This document shows positions 18,131-26,060 of a DNA stretch of 64,000 nucleotides, one piece after another; within the stretch, counting starts at the first letter, position 1; the number at the start of each line of letters is the position of its first letter. Source of the DNA: Arthrobacter sp. AFG20 (lineage in GTDB: Bacteria > Actinomycetota > Actinomycetes > Actinomycetales > Micrococcaceae); NCBI RefSeq assembly GCF_002892795.1, contig NZ_PJMC01000011.1, forward strand, positions 110,441 to 174,440, in the 5' to 3' direction. Position numbers and translations under genes: made by a program. The notes beneath the pieces are model-generated. The model was not told the origin of the DNA and ran no database searches. It worked only from the letters and a program-made list of their open reading frames with translations.

Positions 18131-19312
18131 TCAGGCGATCACAGCGCCAAACGCCATGCCCAGCAGGTAGGTGACTCCGGCCGCTCCCAGCCCGATGGCC
18201 AGCTGCCGCAGTCCCCGGGTGAGCGGGGAGGTGCCGGACAGCAGGCCGACGGTGCCGCCCGTGGCCAGCAGTGCGATGCCCACGAGGACGGCCGCCACGA
18301 TCAGGGCGCCGATCCCGGTCATGCCGAAAAGGAACGGAATGATGGGCACGATGGCGCCCGAGGCGAAGAAGCAGAAGCTGGAGAGCGCGGCGCCCCAGGC
18401 AGTGCCCACGGCTTCGTGTTCGTCCTCGGTCTCGGGCAGTTCGGGGTGGAGCGAGAGGCTCGGATCGCAGTCGCACGTGAAGAGGCCCATGCGCTCCGCG
18501 ACGCGGTGTTCGGCGGCCTCGCGCGACATGCCCCGGGCAAGGTAGACCAGCAGGAGCTCGTTGTGTTCGATGTCCAGCTGGGGTGCCGCCACCAGCGTCA
18601 CCTGGGTGGGCCGGGTGGCGGCCAGGAGCTCGCGCTGGGAACGGACGGACACGAATTCGCCGGCACCCATGGAGAACGCGCCGGCCAGGAGTCCGGAGAT
18701 GCCGCTGAGCAGGACCACGCCGCTGCCAACGCCCGTGGCGGCCATGCCCATGACCAGCGAGAGGTTGCTGACCAGGCCGTCATTGGCTCCGAACACGGCG
18801 GCCCGGAAGGTGCCGGCCAGCCGGTTGCGGCCGCGCGTGGCCAGGCCGCGGACCACTTCCTCGTGGATCTGTTCGTCGGCCGCCATGGCCGGGGTGGCGG
18901 ACGGTTCCCTGGTGTAGGGGGAGCGGCCCTCGGCCCGCTGCGCCAACGCGAGCACAAACACGGACCCGAAGTGCCGGGCGAGGAAGCCCAGGAGCCGGCT
19001 GCGGAAGGAGGCGTGCCGGGGCTTACCCGCGTGCTCGCCCAGCAGCTTCAGCCAGTGCGCCTCGTGGCGGCCTTCGGCTTCGGCGAGGGCCAGAAGGATG
19101 GCGCGCTCTTCGCCGGAGCGGTTCTGCGCGAGGTCACGGTAGACGGAAGCCTCGGCCCGCTCGTCGGCGAGGTACTGGCGCCAGCGCTTGATGTCCCCCG
19201 CGGTGGGCTCCGGTCGGGGTGCGGCGGGGCGGGACGCCGGGCCGTTGCTTGAAGCAGGCGGGGCGGACGCGTTGCCGGCGGTATGAGGGTCAGATTTGGC
19301 GTGCTGAGACAC
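18131..19312 (-). CDS. ferritin-like domain fused to VIT1/CCC1 transporter (MbfA-like)
   Basis: 393 residues. The first ~35 are Pro/Ala-rich. Residues ~38-100 form a rubrerythrin/ferritin-like helix pair with Glu/His ligands (RQYLADERAEASVYRDLAQ, LAEAEGRHEAHWLKLL). Residues ~160-393 are a VIT1-type membrane domain: FRAAVFGANDGLVSNLSLVMG in helix 1, SMGAGEFVSVRSQRE in helix 2, then three more helices. A Cys-Asp-Cys (FTCDCDPSL) sits in the metal-binding loop. Proteins of this plan (MbfA) export Fe or Mn and protect against oxidative stress. Start GTG 19312 has AGGAG upstream. Not in an operon; the neighbours are unrelated. Confidence 0.85.
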   Translation of the reverse strand: MSQHAKSDPHTAGNASAPPASSNGPASRPAAPRPEPTAGDIKRWRQYLADERAEASVYRDLAQNRSGEERAILLALAEAEGRHEAHWLKLLGEHAGKPRHASFRSRLLGFLARHFGSVFVLALAQRAEGRSPYTREPSATPAMAADEQIHEEVVRGLATRGRNRLAGTFRAAVFGANDGLVSNLSLVMGMAATGVGSGVVLLSGISGLLAGAFSMGAGEFVSVRSQRELLAATRPTQVTLVAAPQLDIEHNELLLVYLARGMSREAAEHRVAERMGLFTCDCDPSLSLHPELPETEDEHEAVGTAWGAALSSFCFFASGAIVPIIPFLFGMTGIGALIVAAVLVGIALLATGGTVGLLSGTSPLTRGLRQLAIGLGAAGVTYLLGMAFGAVIA

Positions 19313-19559
19313 GGGAACTCCTGGGTAGCTGGGACGTAATACGGCCCCATTGCATCGCCCACTTTACCGCGTATTTCCGCGGTTTTTCGGCCGGTAACCC
19401 TCAGCCAAAAGTTTAGGGAACCCTCAATAACTCTGGCCGCCGGAGGCAAAACCACCGGCCCGCGCGAACGCCCTTGACCACCTGCACCCGCGGTGATCTG
19501 ATGAAAATGTGCCCCGCTGACGCCGGGTACGGAAGTCCAACCACACGGAGGTCTGCCTG

Positions 19560-19796
19560 ATGAACACCAACGGATCGCGCCCCGAGCCGGACACCCGCCA
19601 TACCATTGAGTCCGATCCCGCCTACGACTTTGCCGAGGACGCGCCGGTGGACGAAGACTGGGACACGGAAGACGAATTCCTCGACTCCGAGGAGAGGGTT
19701 GTCCCCGCCAGTTCCGAGGCAGTGGACGACGACGAACGGGTAGTTCCGCGCGATGCGGACGACGAGTTCCGTGCGGACGAAGGATACGAGGCCTAA
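19560..19796 (+). CDS. small highly acidic protein, unknown function
   Basis: 78 residues, about one third Asp/Glu, with no hydrophobic segment, so it is soluble and probably disordered. GGAGG at 19547-19551 lies 8 bases before ATG 19560, supporting translation. Two near-repeats, EERVVPASSEAVDD and DERVVPRDADDE, suggest an internal duplication. It stands alone between the VIT1-like gene and a strong bidirectional hairpin (19846-19887). I do not recognise a family with certainty; small acidic actinobacterial proteins of this sort are common and uncharacterised. Confidence 0.65.
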   Translation: MNTNGSRPEPDTRHTIESDPAYDFAEDAPVDEDWDTEDEFLDSEERVVPASSEAVDDDERVVPRDADDEFRADEGYEA

Positions 19797-19845
19797 AGCG
19801 TTCGTTTCAGCCCAAATCTTTAAACCCAGCCCAACTCCTTAAACC

Positions 19846-19887
19846 ACGACGGCGGTGCCTCCTTACGCTGGGAGGCACCGCCGTCGT
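19846..19887. terminator. strong bidirectional terminator hairpin
   Basis: 17-base arms 19846-19862 and 19871-19887 (ACGACGGCGGTGCCTCC and its complement) pair perfectly around an 8-base loop. It lies between convergent genes, so it can end both the acidic protein gene and the symporter gene. Confidence 0.85.
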
Positions 19888-19943
19888 CGTGCGCTGTTGT
19901 TATACCTGCCGGCAGCAGGTCGCCGGGAAGATTGTCGGGCAGG

Positions 19944-21467
19944 TCACGGGGCGCTGGCCGTAACCGGAACTTCCTCGGTGTCCCTGCCGGCCACCCGGCG
20001 GTACCAGCGGCTCATGACAGCGGGGTCCGTGGGCTTCGTCAGCAGCGACACTGCCACGTAGACCACTGCGGAGGCGAGCAGGCCGTAGTAGATCGGCTCG
20101 TTCGCAAAAATGCCGTCCAGCGGCGCCTTGGCGTTGATCTCGAGAACGATCATGGTTCCTAGCGTCACCACGGAGCCCACGGCCATGGACGCCGCGGCCG
20201 CGATTCCCGTGCCGCGCTTCCAGACGAGTCCGCCGAGGATGGCCACGAGGAGGCCGCCCACCAGGATGTCGTAGGCGATGGTGAGGGCCGCGACGACGTC
20301 CTTGGTGATGATGGCGATCAGGATGGCCACGATGCCCAGCCCGAGGACCCACATGCGGTTGGCCTTGACGTCGTGCTCGGGGTTGTCGGAGTCGTCGGTG
20401 TTGATGGTTTTGCCGAACCAGCCGGCCACGAACGGCAGTACGTCGGCTCGGGCAACGGTGGCGGCAGCGATCAGGGCGCCAGAAGCTGTGGACATCATGG
20501 CCGCGACGGCGGCGGCGAGCACCAGGCCGCCGATGCCGATGGGCAGCAGGTTCTGGGCCACCTCGGCGTAGACAACGTCCTTGCCTTCGGTGGCGACGTC
20601 TATGGCGGGCAGCGCCACGCGGGCGGCCAGGCCAATCATGGCGCCCGCTGCGCCGTACAGAATGCAGTAGATGCCGGCCGTGGCGCCTCCCCAGCGGGCA
20701 ACCCGCGGCGTCTTGGCGGTGAACACCCGCTGCCAGATGTCCTGGCCGATCAGCAGGCCAAGGGTGTAGACGACGAAGTAGGTGATGATCGTCTGGACGC
20801 CGATGCCGTCGATCTGGAAGAAGCTGGCCTCCACGCGGCTGCGGATGCCGTCGAGGCCGCCGGCGGCATTGAGTGTGAAGGGCAGCATGAGGAAGAAGAT
20901 GCCCACGGTCTTGATGACGAACTGGACCTGGTCGGCCAGAGTGATGGACCACATGCCGCCGATGGTTGAGTACACCAGCACGATGGCGCCGCCGATGGCG
21001 ATGGCGAGTGCCCGGTCCCAGCCGAACAGGACCACGAAGATGGTGGCGTAGGCGCTCGTGGAGGTGGCGCACAGCATCAGGGTGTAGGCGAGCATGATGA
21101 TGCCGGAGGTCCGGGTGGCCTGGCTGCCGTAACGGAGGGACAGCATCTGGGAGACGGTGTAGATCTTCAGCTTCTGGATGGTGCCGGCGAAGAGCAGGCT
21201 CAGCAGCAGGACACCGGCGCCGATCGCCACCACGAGCCACATGCCGGAGATGCCGAACTTGTAGCCGAGGCCGACGCCGCCAACGGTGGAGGCGCCGCCC
21301 AGGACGACGGCCGCCATGGTTCCGGTGTAGAGGAACGGCCCCAGGCGGCGGCCGGCCACGAGGAAGTCGCTGTTGTTCTTGGTGCGGGACTTGCCCCACC
21401 AGCCGAAGGCCAGCATGGCGGCCAGGTAGACCACCACGATGGCGATATTGACGAAACTTGCGTCCAT
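19944..21467 (-). CDS. sodium:solute symporter (SSS family)
   Basis: 507 residues with about 13 hydrophobic helices. SSS marks are NSDFLVAGRRLGPFLYTGTM after helix 1, GGASTVGGVGLGYKFGISGMW, AYTLMLCATSTSAYATI, and the conserved SLRYGSQATR loop. ATG 21467 is chosen because AAGGATC lies just upstream and the protein starts directly with helix 1; the frame to 21650 is non-coding leader. Divergent from the XRE/cupin regulator and next to an agmatinase-type gene, so Na-coupled uptake of a guanidino compound or amino acid is likely. Proline, urea or pantothenate porters belong to the same family, so the substrate is inference. Confidence 0.88.
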   Translation of the reverse strand: MDASFVNIAIVVVYLAAMLAFGWWGKSRTKNNSDFLVAGRRLGPFLYTGTMAAVVLGGASTVGGVGLGYKFGISGMWLVVAIGAGVLLLSLLFAGTIQKLKIYTVSQMLSLRYGSQATRTSGIIMLAYTLMLCATSTSAYATIFVVLFGWDRALAIAIGGAIVLVYSTIGGMWSITLADQVQFVIKTVGIFFLMLPFTLNAAGGLDGIRSRVEASFFQIDGIGVQTIITYFVVYTLGLLIGQDIWQRVFTAKTPRVARWGGATAGIYCILYGAAGAMIGLAARVALPAIDVATEGKDVVYAEVAQNLLPIGIGGLVLAAAVAAMMSTASGALIAAATVARADVLPFVAGWFGKTINTDDSDNPEHDVKANRMWVLGLGIVAILIAIITKDVVAALTIAYDILVGGLLVAILGGLVWKRGTGIAAAASMAVGSVVTLGTMIVLEINAKAPLDGIFANEPIYYGLLASAVVYVAVSLLTKPTDPAVMSRWYRRVAGRDTEEVPVTASAP

Positions 21468-21601
21468 TTGGTGATCCTTGGAGCTTTGGCAGCTTGCGGG
21501 CCCCGCCGGGGGCGGGCTGGCCGGATGGCGCTGCACTGAACGGAAATCGGGGGAACGCTGGGTTCCTTGCTGCGCGGCTCCTCGTGGGAGTTGTTTCACA
21601 A

Positions 21602-21615
21602 GCAACAGTTGTTGC
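21602..21615. promoter_or_regulatory. palindrome in the symporter/XRE-cupin divergent gap
   Basis: GCAACA-GT-TGTTGC, perfect 6-bp arms, with a second partial TTGT...ACAA just before it (21591-21601). It sits 135 bases from the symporter start, in the only regulatory gap shared by the divergent genes. Candidate operator of the XRE/cupin protein. Confidence 0.45.
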
Positions 21616-21754
21616 GTAAGAGCGTAGGCTGTGATTCGAGTAACAGTCAAGGCGCAAAGCTCCGCGGCGCGGTTTGCCCCGCGTCACAGAAGGGCCGGGC
21701 CGATAATATGACTCCAATGATGGGGCCGGGCTGCCGGCCGTGAAAGGTTCGTAA

Positions 21755-22330
21755 ATGAAGGCACTACCAGTTGAGCCGAGCAATGTTCCGGTTGCCATCG
21801 GTTCAAGAATCCGTGCCGCGCGCCAGTCCCAGCGGCTCACCATCGAGCAGGTGGCCGACGCCACTGGATTGACCAAAGGTTTCCTGAGCCGCGTGGAGCG
21901 GGACCTGACCTCGCCGTCCGTGGCGTCCCTCGTCACTCTGTGCCAAGTTCTGTCCATCTCCATTGGCGACCTGTTCGCCGCGCCGGAAACCCACCTGACC
22001 AAACGCGGCGCGGGTCCACGCATCTCCCTCGGCGGCGAGGGGATCGTCGAGCGGCTGCTGACCGCCCGTTCGGAGCGGCGCGTGCAGATCATCCAGGCCG
22101 TCATCGATCCGCGGGGACGCGGCGAATCGGAGCTGTACGCCGTTGACTGCGACGTCGATGTCCTGCACGTGATCAAGGGGACCATCAAGCTCATCCTCAC
22201 GAACGAGGAGTATGAGCTGACCACCGGCGATACCGTCACCTTCCCCGGGCGGGAACCCCACACCTGGGTCAACCCGACCGATGAGCCCGTCGAAGTTCTC
22301 TGGGTGCTGGTGCCGGCCGCCAGCCGGTAG
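21755..22330 (+). CDS. XRE-family regulator with C-terminal cupin (PuuR-like)
   Basis: 191 residues. HTH_3 domain at about 15-70 ([41 protein letters not shown]) and cupin_2 at about 115-190 ([37 protein letters not shown]). Proteins of this layout, such as PuuR, repress polyamine or amino-acid catabolic genes and bind a small ligand in the cupin. AAAGG lies 7 bases before ATG 21755. It is divergent from the symporter, upstream of the ureohydrolase and ThDP genes, and followed by a good intrinsic terminator, so it is its own transcription unit. Likely local regulator of the guanidino locus. Confidence 0.87.
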   Translation: MKALPVEPSNVPVAIGSRIRAARQSQRLTIEQVADATGLTKGFLSRVERDLTSPSVASLVTLCQVLSISIGDLFAAPETHLTKRGAGPRISLGGEGIVERLLTARSERRVQIIQAVIDPRGRGESELYAVDCDVDVLHVIKGTIKLILTNEEYELTTGDTVTFPGREPHTWVNPTDEPVEVLWVLVPAASR

Positions 22331-22347
22331 TGCCCTCTCGGGAATGG

Positions 22348-22383
22348 GCCCGGGTCGCCTGCTTGGCGGTCCCGGGCTTTTTT
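22348..22383 (+). terminator. Rho-independent terminator after XRE/cupin gene
   Basis: GCCCGGG (22348-22354) and CCCGGGC (22371-22377) flank an inner TCGCC...GGCGGT stem; TTTTTT follows at 22378-22383. A canonical stem plus U tract. Confidence 0.85.
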
Positions 22384-22499
22384 CTGCGCTTTGTTTCCCG
22401 ATAGCTGGTAAACAGACGGTGCCTAGCGGGCAACTTGGTGTGTATGATGGCTGTCACAACCCACCCTCCACAATTCATCCTCGAAGGAGAGGCGTTCCT

Positions 22500-23612
22500 T
22501 TGGAAGAGCTGCGCATCGAAGCCAACGGCAACCTTGGCCCCATCGATTCATCCCGTATTCCCCGCTACGCCGGGGCGGCAACCTACGCCCGCCTGCCCCG
22601 CCTGGACCAGGTCGCCAAGTCCGACATCACCGTGGTGGGCGTCCCCTTTGATTCCGGCGTCTCCTACCGTCCCGGAGCCCGCTTCGGCGCCAACCATGTC
22701 CGCGAGGCCAGCCGGTTGCTCCGCCCGTACAATCCCGCCTGGGACGTCAGCCCGTTCGAGAACTGCCAGGTGGCCGACGCCGGCGACATGGCCGTGAACC
22801 CGTTCAACATCAACGAGGCCATCGAGACCATCCAGCAGAACGCCCTCGACCTGACGGCGGCCGGGAGCAAGCTGCTCACCCTGGGCGGCGACCACACCAT
22901 CGCGCTGCCGCTCCTGCGCGCCGCCGCCGAGCGCGCCGGCGGCCCCATCGCCATGCTGCACTTCGACGCCCACCTGGACACCTGGGACACCTACTTCGGC
23001 GCCGAGTACACCCACGGAACGCCGTTCCGCCGTGCCGTGGAGGAGGGCATCCTGGACACGGAGGCCATCAGCCACATCGGCACCCGCGGTCCGCTGTACG
23101 GGAAGAAGGACCTCGACGACGACCACCGCTTCGGGTTCGGCATCGTCACCTCCGCGGACGTTTACTACCAGGGTGTTCTCGAGACTGTGGCCAAGGTCCG
23201 GGACCGGATCGGGGACCGTCCCCTCTACATTTCTGTGGATATCGACGTCCTGGACCCCGCCCACGCGCCTGGAACCGGCACGCCGGAAGCCGGCGGCATC
23301 ACCAGCCGGGAGCTGCTGGAGATCATCCGCGGCTTCCGCGGCATGAACCTCGTCGGCGCCGACGTCGTTGAAGTGGCCCCGGCCTACGACCACGCCGAAA
23401 TCACCGGCGTGGCCGCCAGCCACGTTGCCTACGAGCTCGTCACCCTCATGGCGGACAACACCGTCGCGGGCGACCGCTTCGGTGCCGAGACCGGCTACGC
23501 CGCCCAGGCTCTGGGTAGGGACGCCCGCCGTCCGGCAGGGTTCGCCGCAGCCTCGCCCGCGCCGGCCGACAATGGCGCTGTCCGTGCCGCTGTGGGGGAG
23601 TACTCCCAGTGA
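22500..23612 (+). CDS. speB: ureohydrolase, agmatinase/guanidinobutyrase family
   Basis: Mn-dependent hydrolysis of a guanidino group to urea. 370 residues from TTG 22500, chosen for AAGGAG at 22484-22489 and because the frame upstream is leader. Metal motifs are all present: GGDHT near residue 130, DAHLDTWD near 156-163, and [19 protein letters not shown] near 245-262. Agmatine or 4-guanidinobutyrate are the leading substrates. Family members of this length with [13 protein letters not shown] after the metal site are often named agmatinase without proof. GTGA overlap with the ThDP-enzyme gene suggests one pathway (see finding). The C-terminal ~45 residues are a non-conserved Ala-rich tail. 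Confidence 0.85.
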   Translation: MEELRIEANGNLGPIDSSRIPRYAGAATYARLPRLDQVAKSDITVVGVPFDSGVSYRPGARFGANHVREASRLLRPYNPAWDVSPFENCQVADAGDMAVNPFNINEAIETIQQNALDLTAAGSKLLTLGGDHTIALPLLRAAAERAGGPIAMLHFDAHLDTWDTYFGAEYTHGTPFRRAVEEGILDTEAISHIGTRGPLYGKKDLDDDHRFGFGIVTSADVYYQGVLETVAKVRDRIGDRPLYISVDIDVLDPAHAPGTGTPEAGGITSRELLEIIRGFRGMNLVGADVVEVAPAYDHAEITGVAASHVAYELVTLMADNTVAGDRFGAETGYAAQALGRDARRPAGFAAASPAPADNGAVRAAVGEYSQ

Positions 23613-25273
23613 TCGGTGTCCGCAACGGCGGGGACCTCGTCGTCGAAACCCTTGAGGCGCTGGGCGCGAAGACGGTGTTCGGCATCCCCGGCCAGCACGC
23701 GCTGGGCCTCTTCGACGCGATGGGCCGGGGCAACCTGAAGTTCGTGTCCTCCCGAGTGGAGAACAATTCTGCGTTTGCGGCGGACGGCTACTCGCGTGCC
23801 ACGGGGGAGGTGGGCGTGCTGTTCCTGTCCACCGGGCCGGGCGCTCTGACGTCGCTCGCCGGGCTGCAGGAAGCGTACGCCACGGGTGTGCCCATGGTGG
23901 TGGTTGCCAGCCAGATCCCGCTCGAGGGCCTGGGTGCCCGCCGGAAGGGCATGCTGCACCAGCTGGATGACCAGAAGGCGTCCGCTGCGAACGTCACCAA
24001 GAGCCAGCGCCTGATCCAGCACGCATCCGGAATCCCCTCGGCCATCCAGGACGCCTGGACCGAAGCGATTTCCTCACCGCAGGGCCCGGTCTGGCTGGAA
24101 ATCCCGCAGAACGTGCTGCTGGACCCCATCATGGTGCCGCCCGTGGAGGATGCGCTGGCCGAAGCGGCGGACAACCCGCCGCGCGTCGAGCTTGTCCGCG
24201 AAGCAGTCAAATGGCTGTCGGCGGCGGAGCGTCCAGCAATCATCGCCGGCGGCGGAACCCGCCGGGGCCGGGCGGAAAAGTCCCTGCTCTCGATCGCGGA
24301 AAAGCTCCGGGCGCCCGTCATCTGCACCCCCGGCGGCAACGGCGCCTTCCCGTGGAACCACGAACTGTCGCTGCAGTCGTGGATTGAGGACCGGCATATG
24401 ACGGACCTCCTGGAGGACGCGGACGTCCTGGTGGTCATCGGCTCCTCGCTCGGCGAGGTGACGTCCAACTACTTCACCTTCGAACCGCGCGGCAGGATCA
24501 TCCAGATCGATGCCGAACCGCGCGTCCTGGAATCCAACCGTCCCGGCCTGGGGATCCGCGCCGACGCCGGCCAGGCGCTCGCAGCCCTCGACGCTTCGCT
24601 GACGGTGCCGGCCGATGCCCGGCCCGACTGGCACGGAGCCTCGCCGGAGGACCTCGTGCGGGAGTCGCTGCGCAAGGTGAAGGAGCGGCTGGAATCGCAG
24701 GACCTGGCCAAGGAATTAAAGTTCATGGCCGACATCCGCGAGGCAGTTCCGGCGGACATGCAGACGTTCTGGGACATGACCATCTCCGCCTACTGGGGCT
24801 GGAGCTGCTGGGACGCCCGCGAAGGGCAGTTCCACTCGGCCCAGGGTGCCGGCGGCCTGGGCTACGGGTTTCCGGCGGCGATCGGCGGGGCCGTGGGCCT
24901 GGAAACCGTGGGCAGATCCGCTGCTTCGGCCCGCGTGCTCGCTGTCTCCGGCGACGGCTCGGCCATGTACTCCATCGCCGAACTCGCCACCGCGAAGCAG
25001 CACAACGTGCCGGTCACCTGGCTGATCGTGGACGATGGCGGCTACGGCATCCTGCGCGAGTACATGGTGGGCTCCTTCGGCAAGGCAACGGCCACCGAAC
25101 TCGCCCGGCCGGACTTCGTGAAGCTGGCCGAATCCTTCGGCGTTCCTGCCACCCGGGTGGCACCGGAAAATGTGGGGGAAGCGCTCAAGGCGGGCTTCGC
25201 CGCGGACGGTCCGAACGTCGTCGTCGTCGAAACACTGCTCAAGATGTTCGCCCCCACCCACCTGGGGGACTAA
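23609..25273 (+). CDS. ThDP-dependent decarboxylase/acetolactate synthase-like enzyme
   Basis: 554 residues with the three-domain ThDP plan. The N-terminal pyrimidine domain has the catalytic Glu in [15 protein letters not shown]; the central domain runs from about 200 to 335; the C-terminal PP domain has [13 protein letters not shown] near 448 with the partner Asp-Gly-Gly loop [12 protein letters not shown]. It starts at GTG 23609, overlapping the ureohydrolase stop (GTGA), so the two are co-translated. Co-occurrence with a guanidino hydrolase fits a 2-ketoarginine decarboxylase (AruI-like) role in the arginine to 4-guanidinobutyrate route, but acetolactate synthase or benzoylformate decarboxylase relatives look similar. 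Substrate is inference. Confidence 0.82.
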   Translation: MIGVRNGGDLVVETLEALGAKTVFGIPGQHALGLFDAMGRGNLKFVSSRVENNSAFAADGYSRATGEVGVLFLSTGPGALTSLAGLQEAYATGVPMVVVASQIPLEGLGARRKGMLHQLDDQKASAANVTKSQRLIQHASGIPSAIQDAWTEAISSPQGPVWLEIPQNVLLDPIMVPPVEDALAEAADNPPRVELVREAVKWLSAAERPAIIAGGGTRRGRAEKSLLSIAEKLRAPVICTPGGNGAFPWNHELSLQSWIEDRHMTDLLEDADVLVVIGSSLGEVTSNYFTFEPRGRIIQIDAEPRVLESNRPGLGIRADAGQALAALDASLTVPADARPDWHGASPEDLVRESLRKVKERLESQDLAKELKFMADIREAVPADMQTFWDMTISAYWGWSCWDAREGQFHSAQGAGGLGYGFPAAIGGAVGLETVGRSAASARVLAVSGDGSAMYSIAELATAKQHNVPVTWLIVDDGGYGILREYMVGSFGKATATELARPDFVKLAESFGVPATRVAPENVGEALKAGFAADGPNVVVVETLLKMFAPTHLGD

Positions 25274-25299
25274 CCCCCCGCCCCGCCCGCCGATCTTCC

Positions 25300-25458
25300 A
25301 GCGCGAACGGACACTTGAGCACCCTCTCTCAGCGCGAACGGACACTTGAGCACCCTCTCTCAGCGCGAACGGACACTTGAGCACCCTCTCTCAGCGCGAA
25401 CGGACAGTTGAGGCCCCATTTCCACCCGGAGTTGGGGCCTCAACTGTCCGTTCGCGCT
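25300..25458. repeat. 31-base tandem repeats (x3 plus partial) ending in a 26-bp perfect hairpin
   Basis: Units AGCGCGAACGGACACTTGAG... start at 25300, 25331 and 25362 with period 31 and no variation. The fourth copy (25393) changes one base (ACAGTTG) and becomes the left arm of a perfect 26-bp inverted repeat, 25393-25418/25433-25458, with a 14-base loop. It follows the ThDP gene, so the hairpin may act as a terminator. The same core recurs inverted at 28211-28265. Confidence 0.9.
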
Positions 25459-25499
25459 TGCTGCGTTTAAGGAGTCGCACGCGCTGTCCCTGATGCTTA

Positions 25500-25542
25500 G
25501 TTTCCTAAAGCAACCATTTATTGCTATAGTTGCCTAAGGCAA
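25500..25542. promoter_or_regulatory. two MarR-type operator sites before marR-DHA2 operon
   Basis: TTGCCT-A-AGGCAA at 25530-25542 is a perfect odd palindrome. GTTTCCTAAAGCAAC at 25500-25514 is a weaker copy one and a half turns upstream. They precede the MarR start (25563) and probably mediate autorepression of the marR-exporter operon. Confidence 0.65.
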
Positions 25543-25562
25543 GCAATAAGGGGCAATCCATC

Positions 25563-26060
25563 ATGGCAGTTGAGCCAAACACCGCGGCCGAACTCGTGCG
25601 CCAGATCTTCGACCTCCAGCGCGCCGTCCGGTGCGCGGCCGTCTCGAACTCGCGCGGCCTGGAGGCGGGAGTCGCGCTGCAGGGCGTCCTTCGCTTCGTG
25701 GGGGAGAAGGAGTCCCGCGCCACGCACCTGGCCGCACGGCTGGGCGTCAGCGCTCCGGTCCTCAGCCGGCACATCGCAGAGCTTGAGGAACTCGGGCTGG
25801 TCCACCGCCGGCCCGACCCCGACGACGGCCGGGCGCAACTGGTCGCCCTCACCGACGCGGGCCGCGCCAAACTCGTCGAGATCGAGGAACACCGCGTGGC
25901 TACGCTGCAGGAATACCTCCAGGACTGGAGCCAGCAGGACGCCGCGGAGACGGCGAAAGTACTCTCCAAACTTGCGGAATCCCTGCGGGAATCCGCCCGG
26001 GCAACGACGGCCGGCCCCATCACAACCACTACCAAACGCAAGGAGCAGTTCATTGGCTAG
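25563..26060 (+). CDS. MarR-family transcriptional regulator
   Basis: 165 residues. Winged HTH: QGVLRFVGEKESRATHLAARLG, SAPVLSRHIAELEELGLVHR and wing RPDPDDGRAQLVALTDAG, then helices of the dimer interface. ATG 25563 is preferred because AAGGGG lies 9 bases upstream, while the earlier in-frame TTG 25530 is inside the operator palindrome. The stop overlaps the TTG start of the DHA2 exporter gene, so regulator and exporter are one operon, a common arrangement in which the exported compound is the inducer. Confidence 0.88.
   Translation: MAVEPNTAAELVRQIFDLQRAVRCAAVSNSRGLEAGVALQGVLRFVGEKESRATHLAARLGVSAPVLSRHIAELEELGLVHRRPDPDDGRAQLVALTDAGRAKLVEIEEHRVATLQEYLQDWSQQDAAETAKVLSKLAESLRESARATTAGPITTTTKRKEQFIG

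Noticed and set aside
25300..25418. Possible CRISPR array
   Set aside because: The 31-base units are contiguous with exact period 31 and no unique spacers, and no cas gene is present; it is a tandem repeat.
25570..26052. N-terminal extension of the DHA2 exporter by ~160 residues
   Set aside because: This segment overlaps marR in another frame and reads as Arg/Ser/Pro-rich shadow; TTG 26053 has a good ribosome site.
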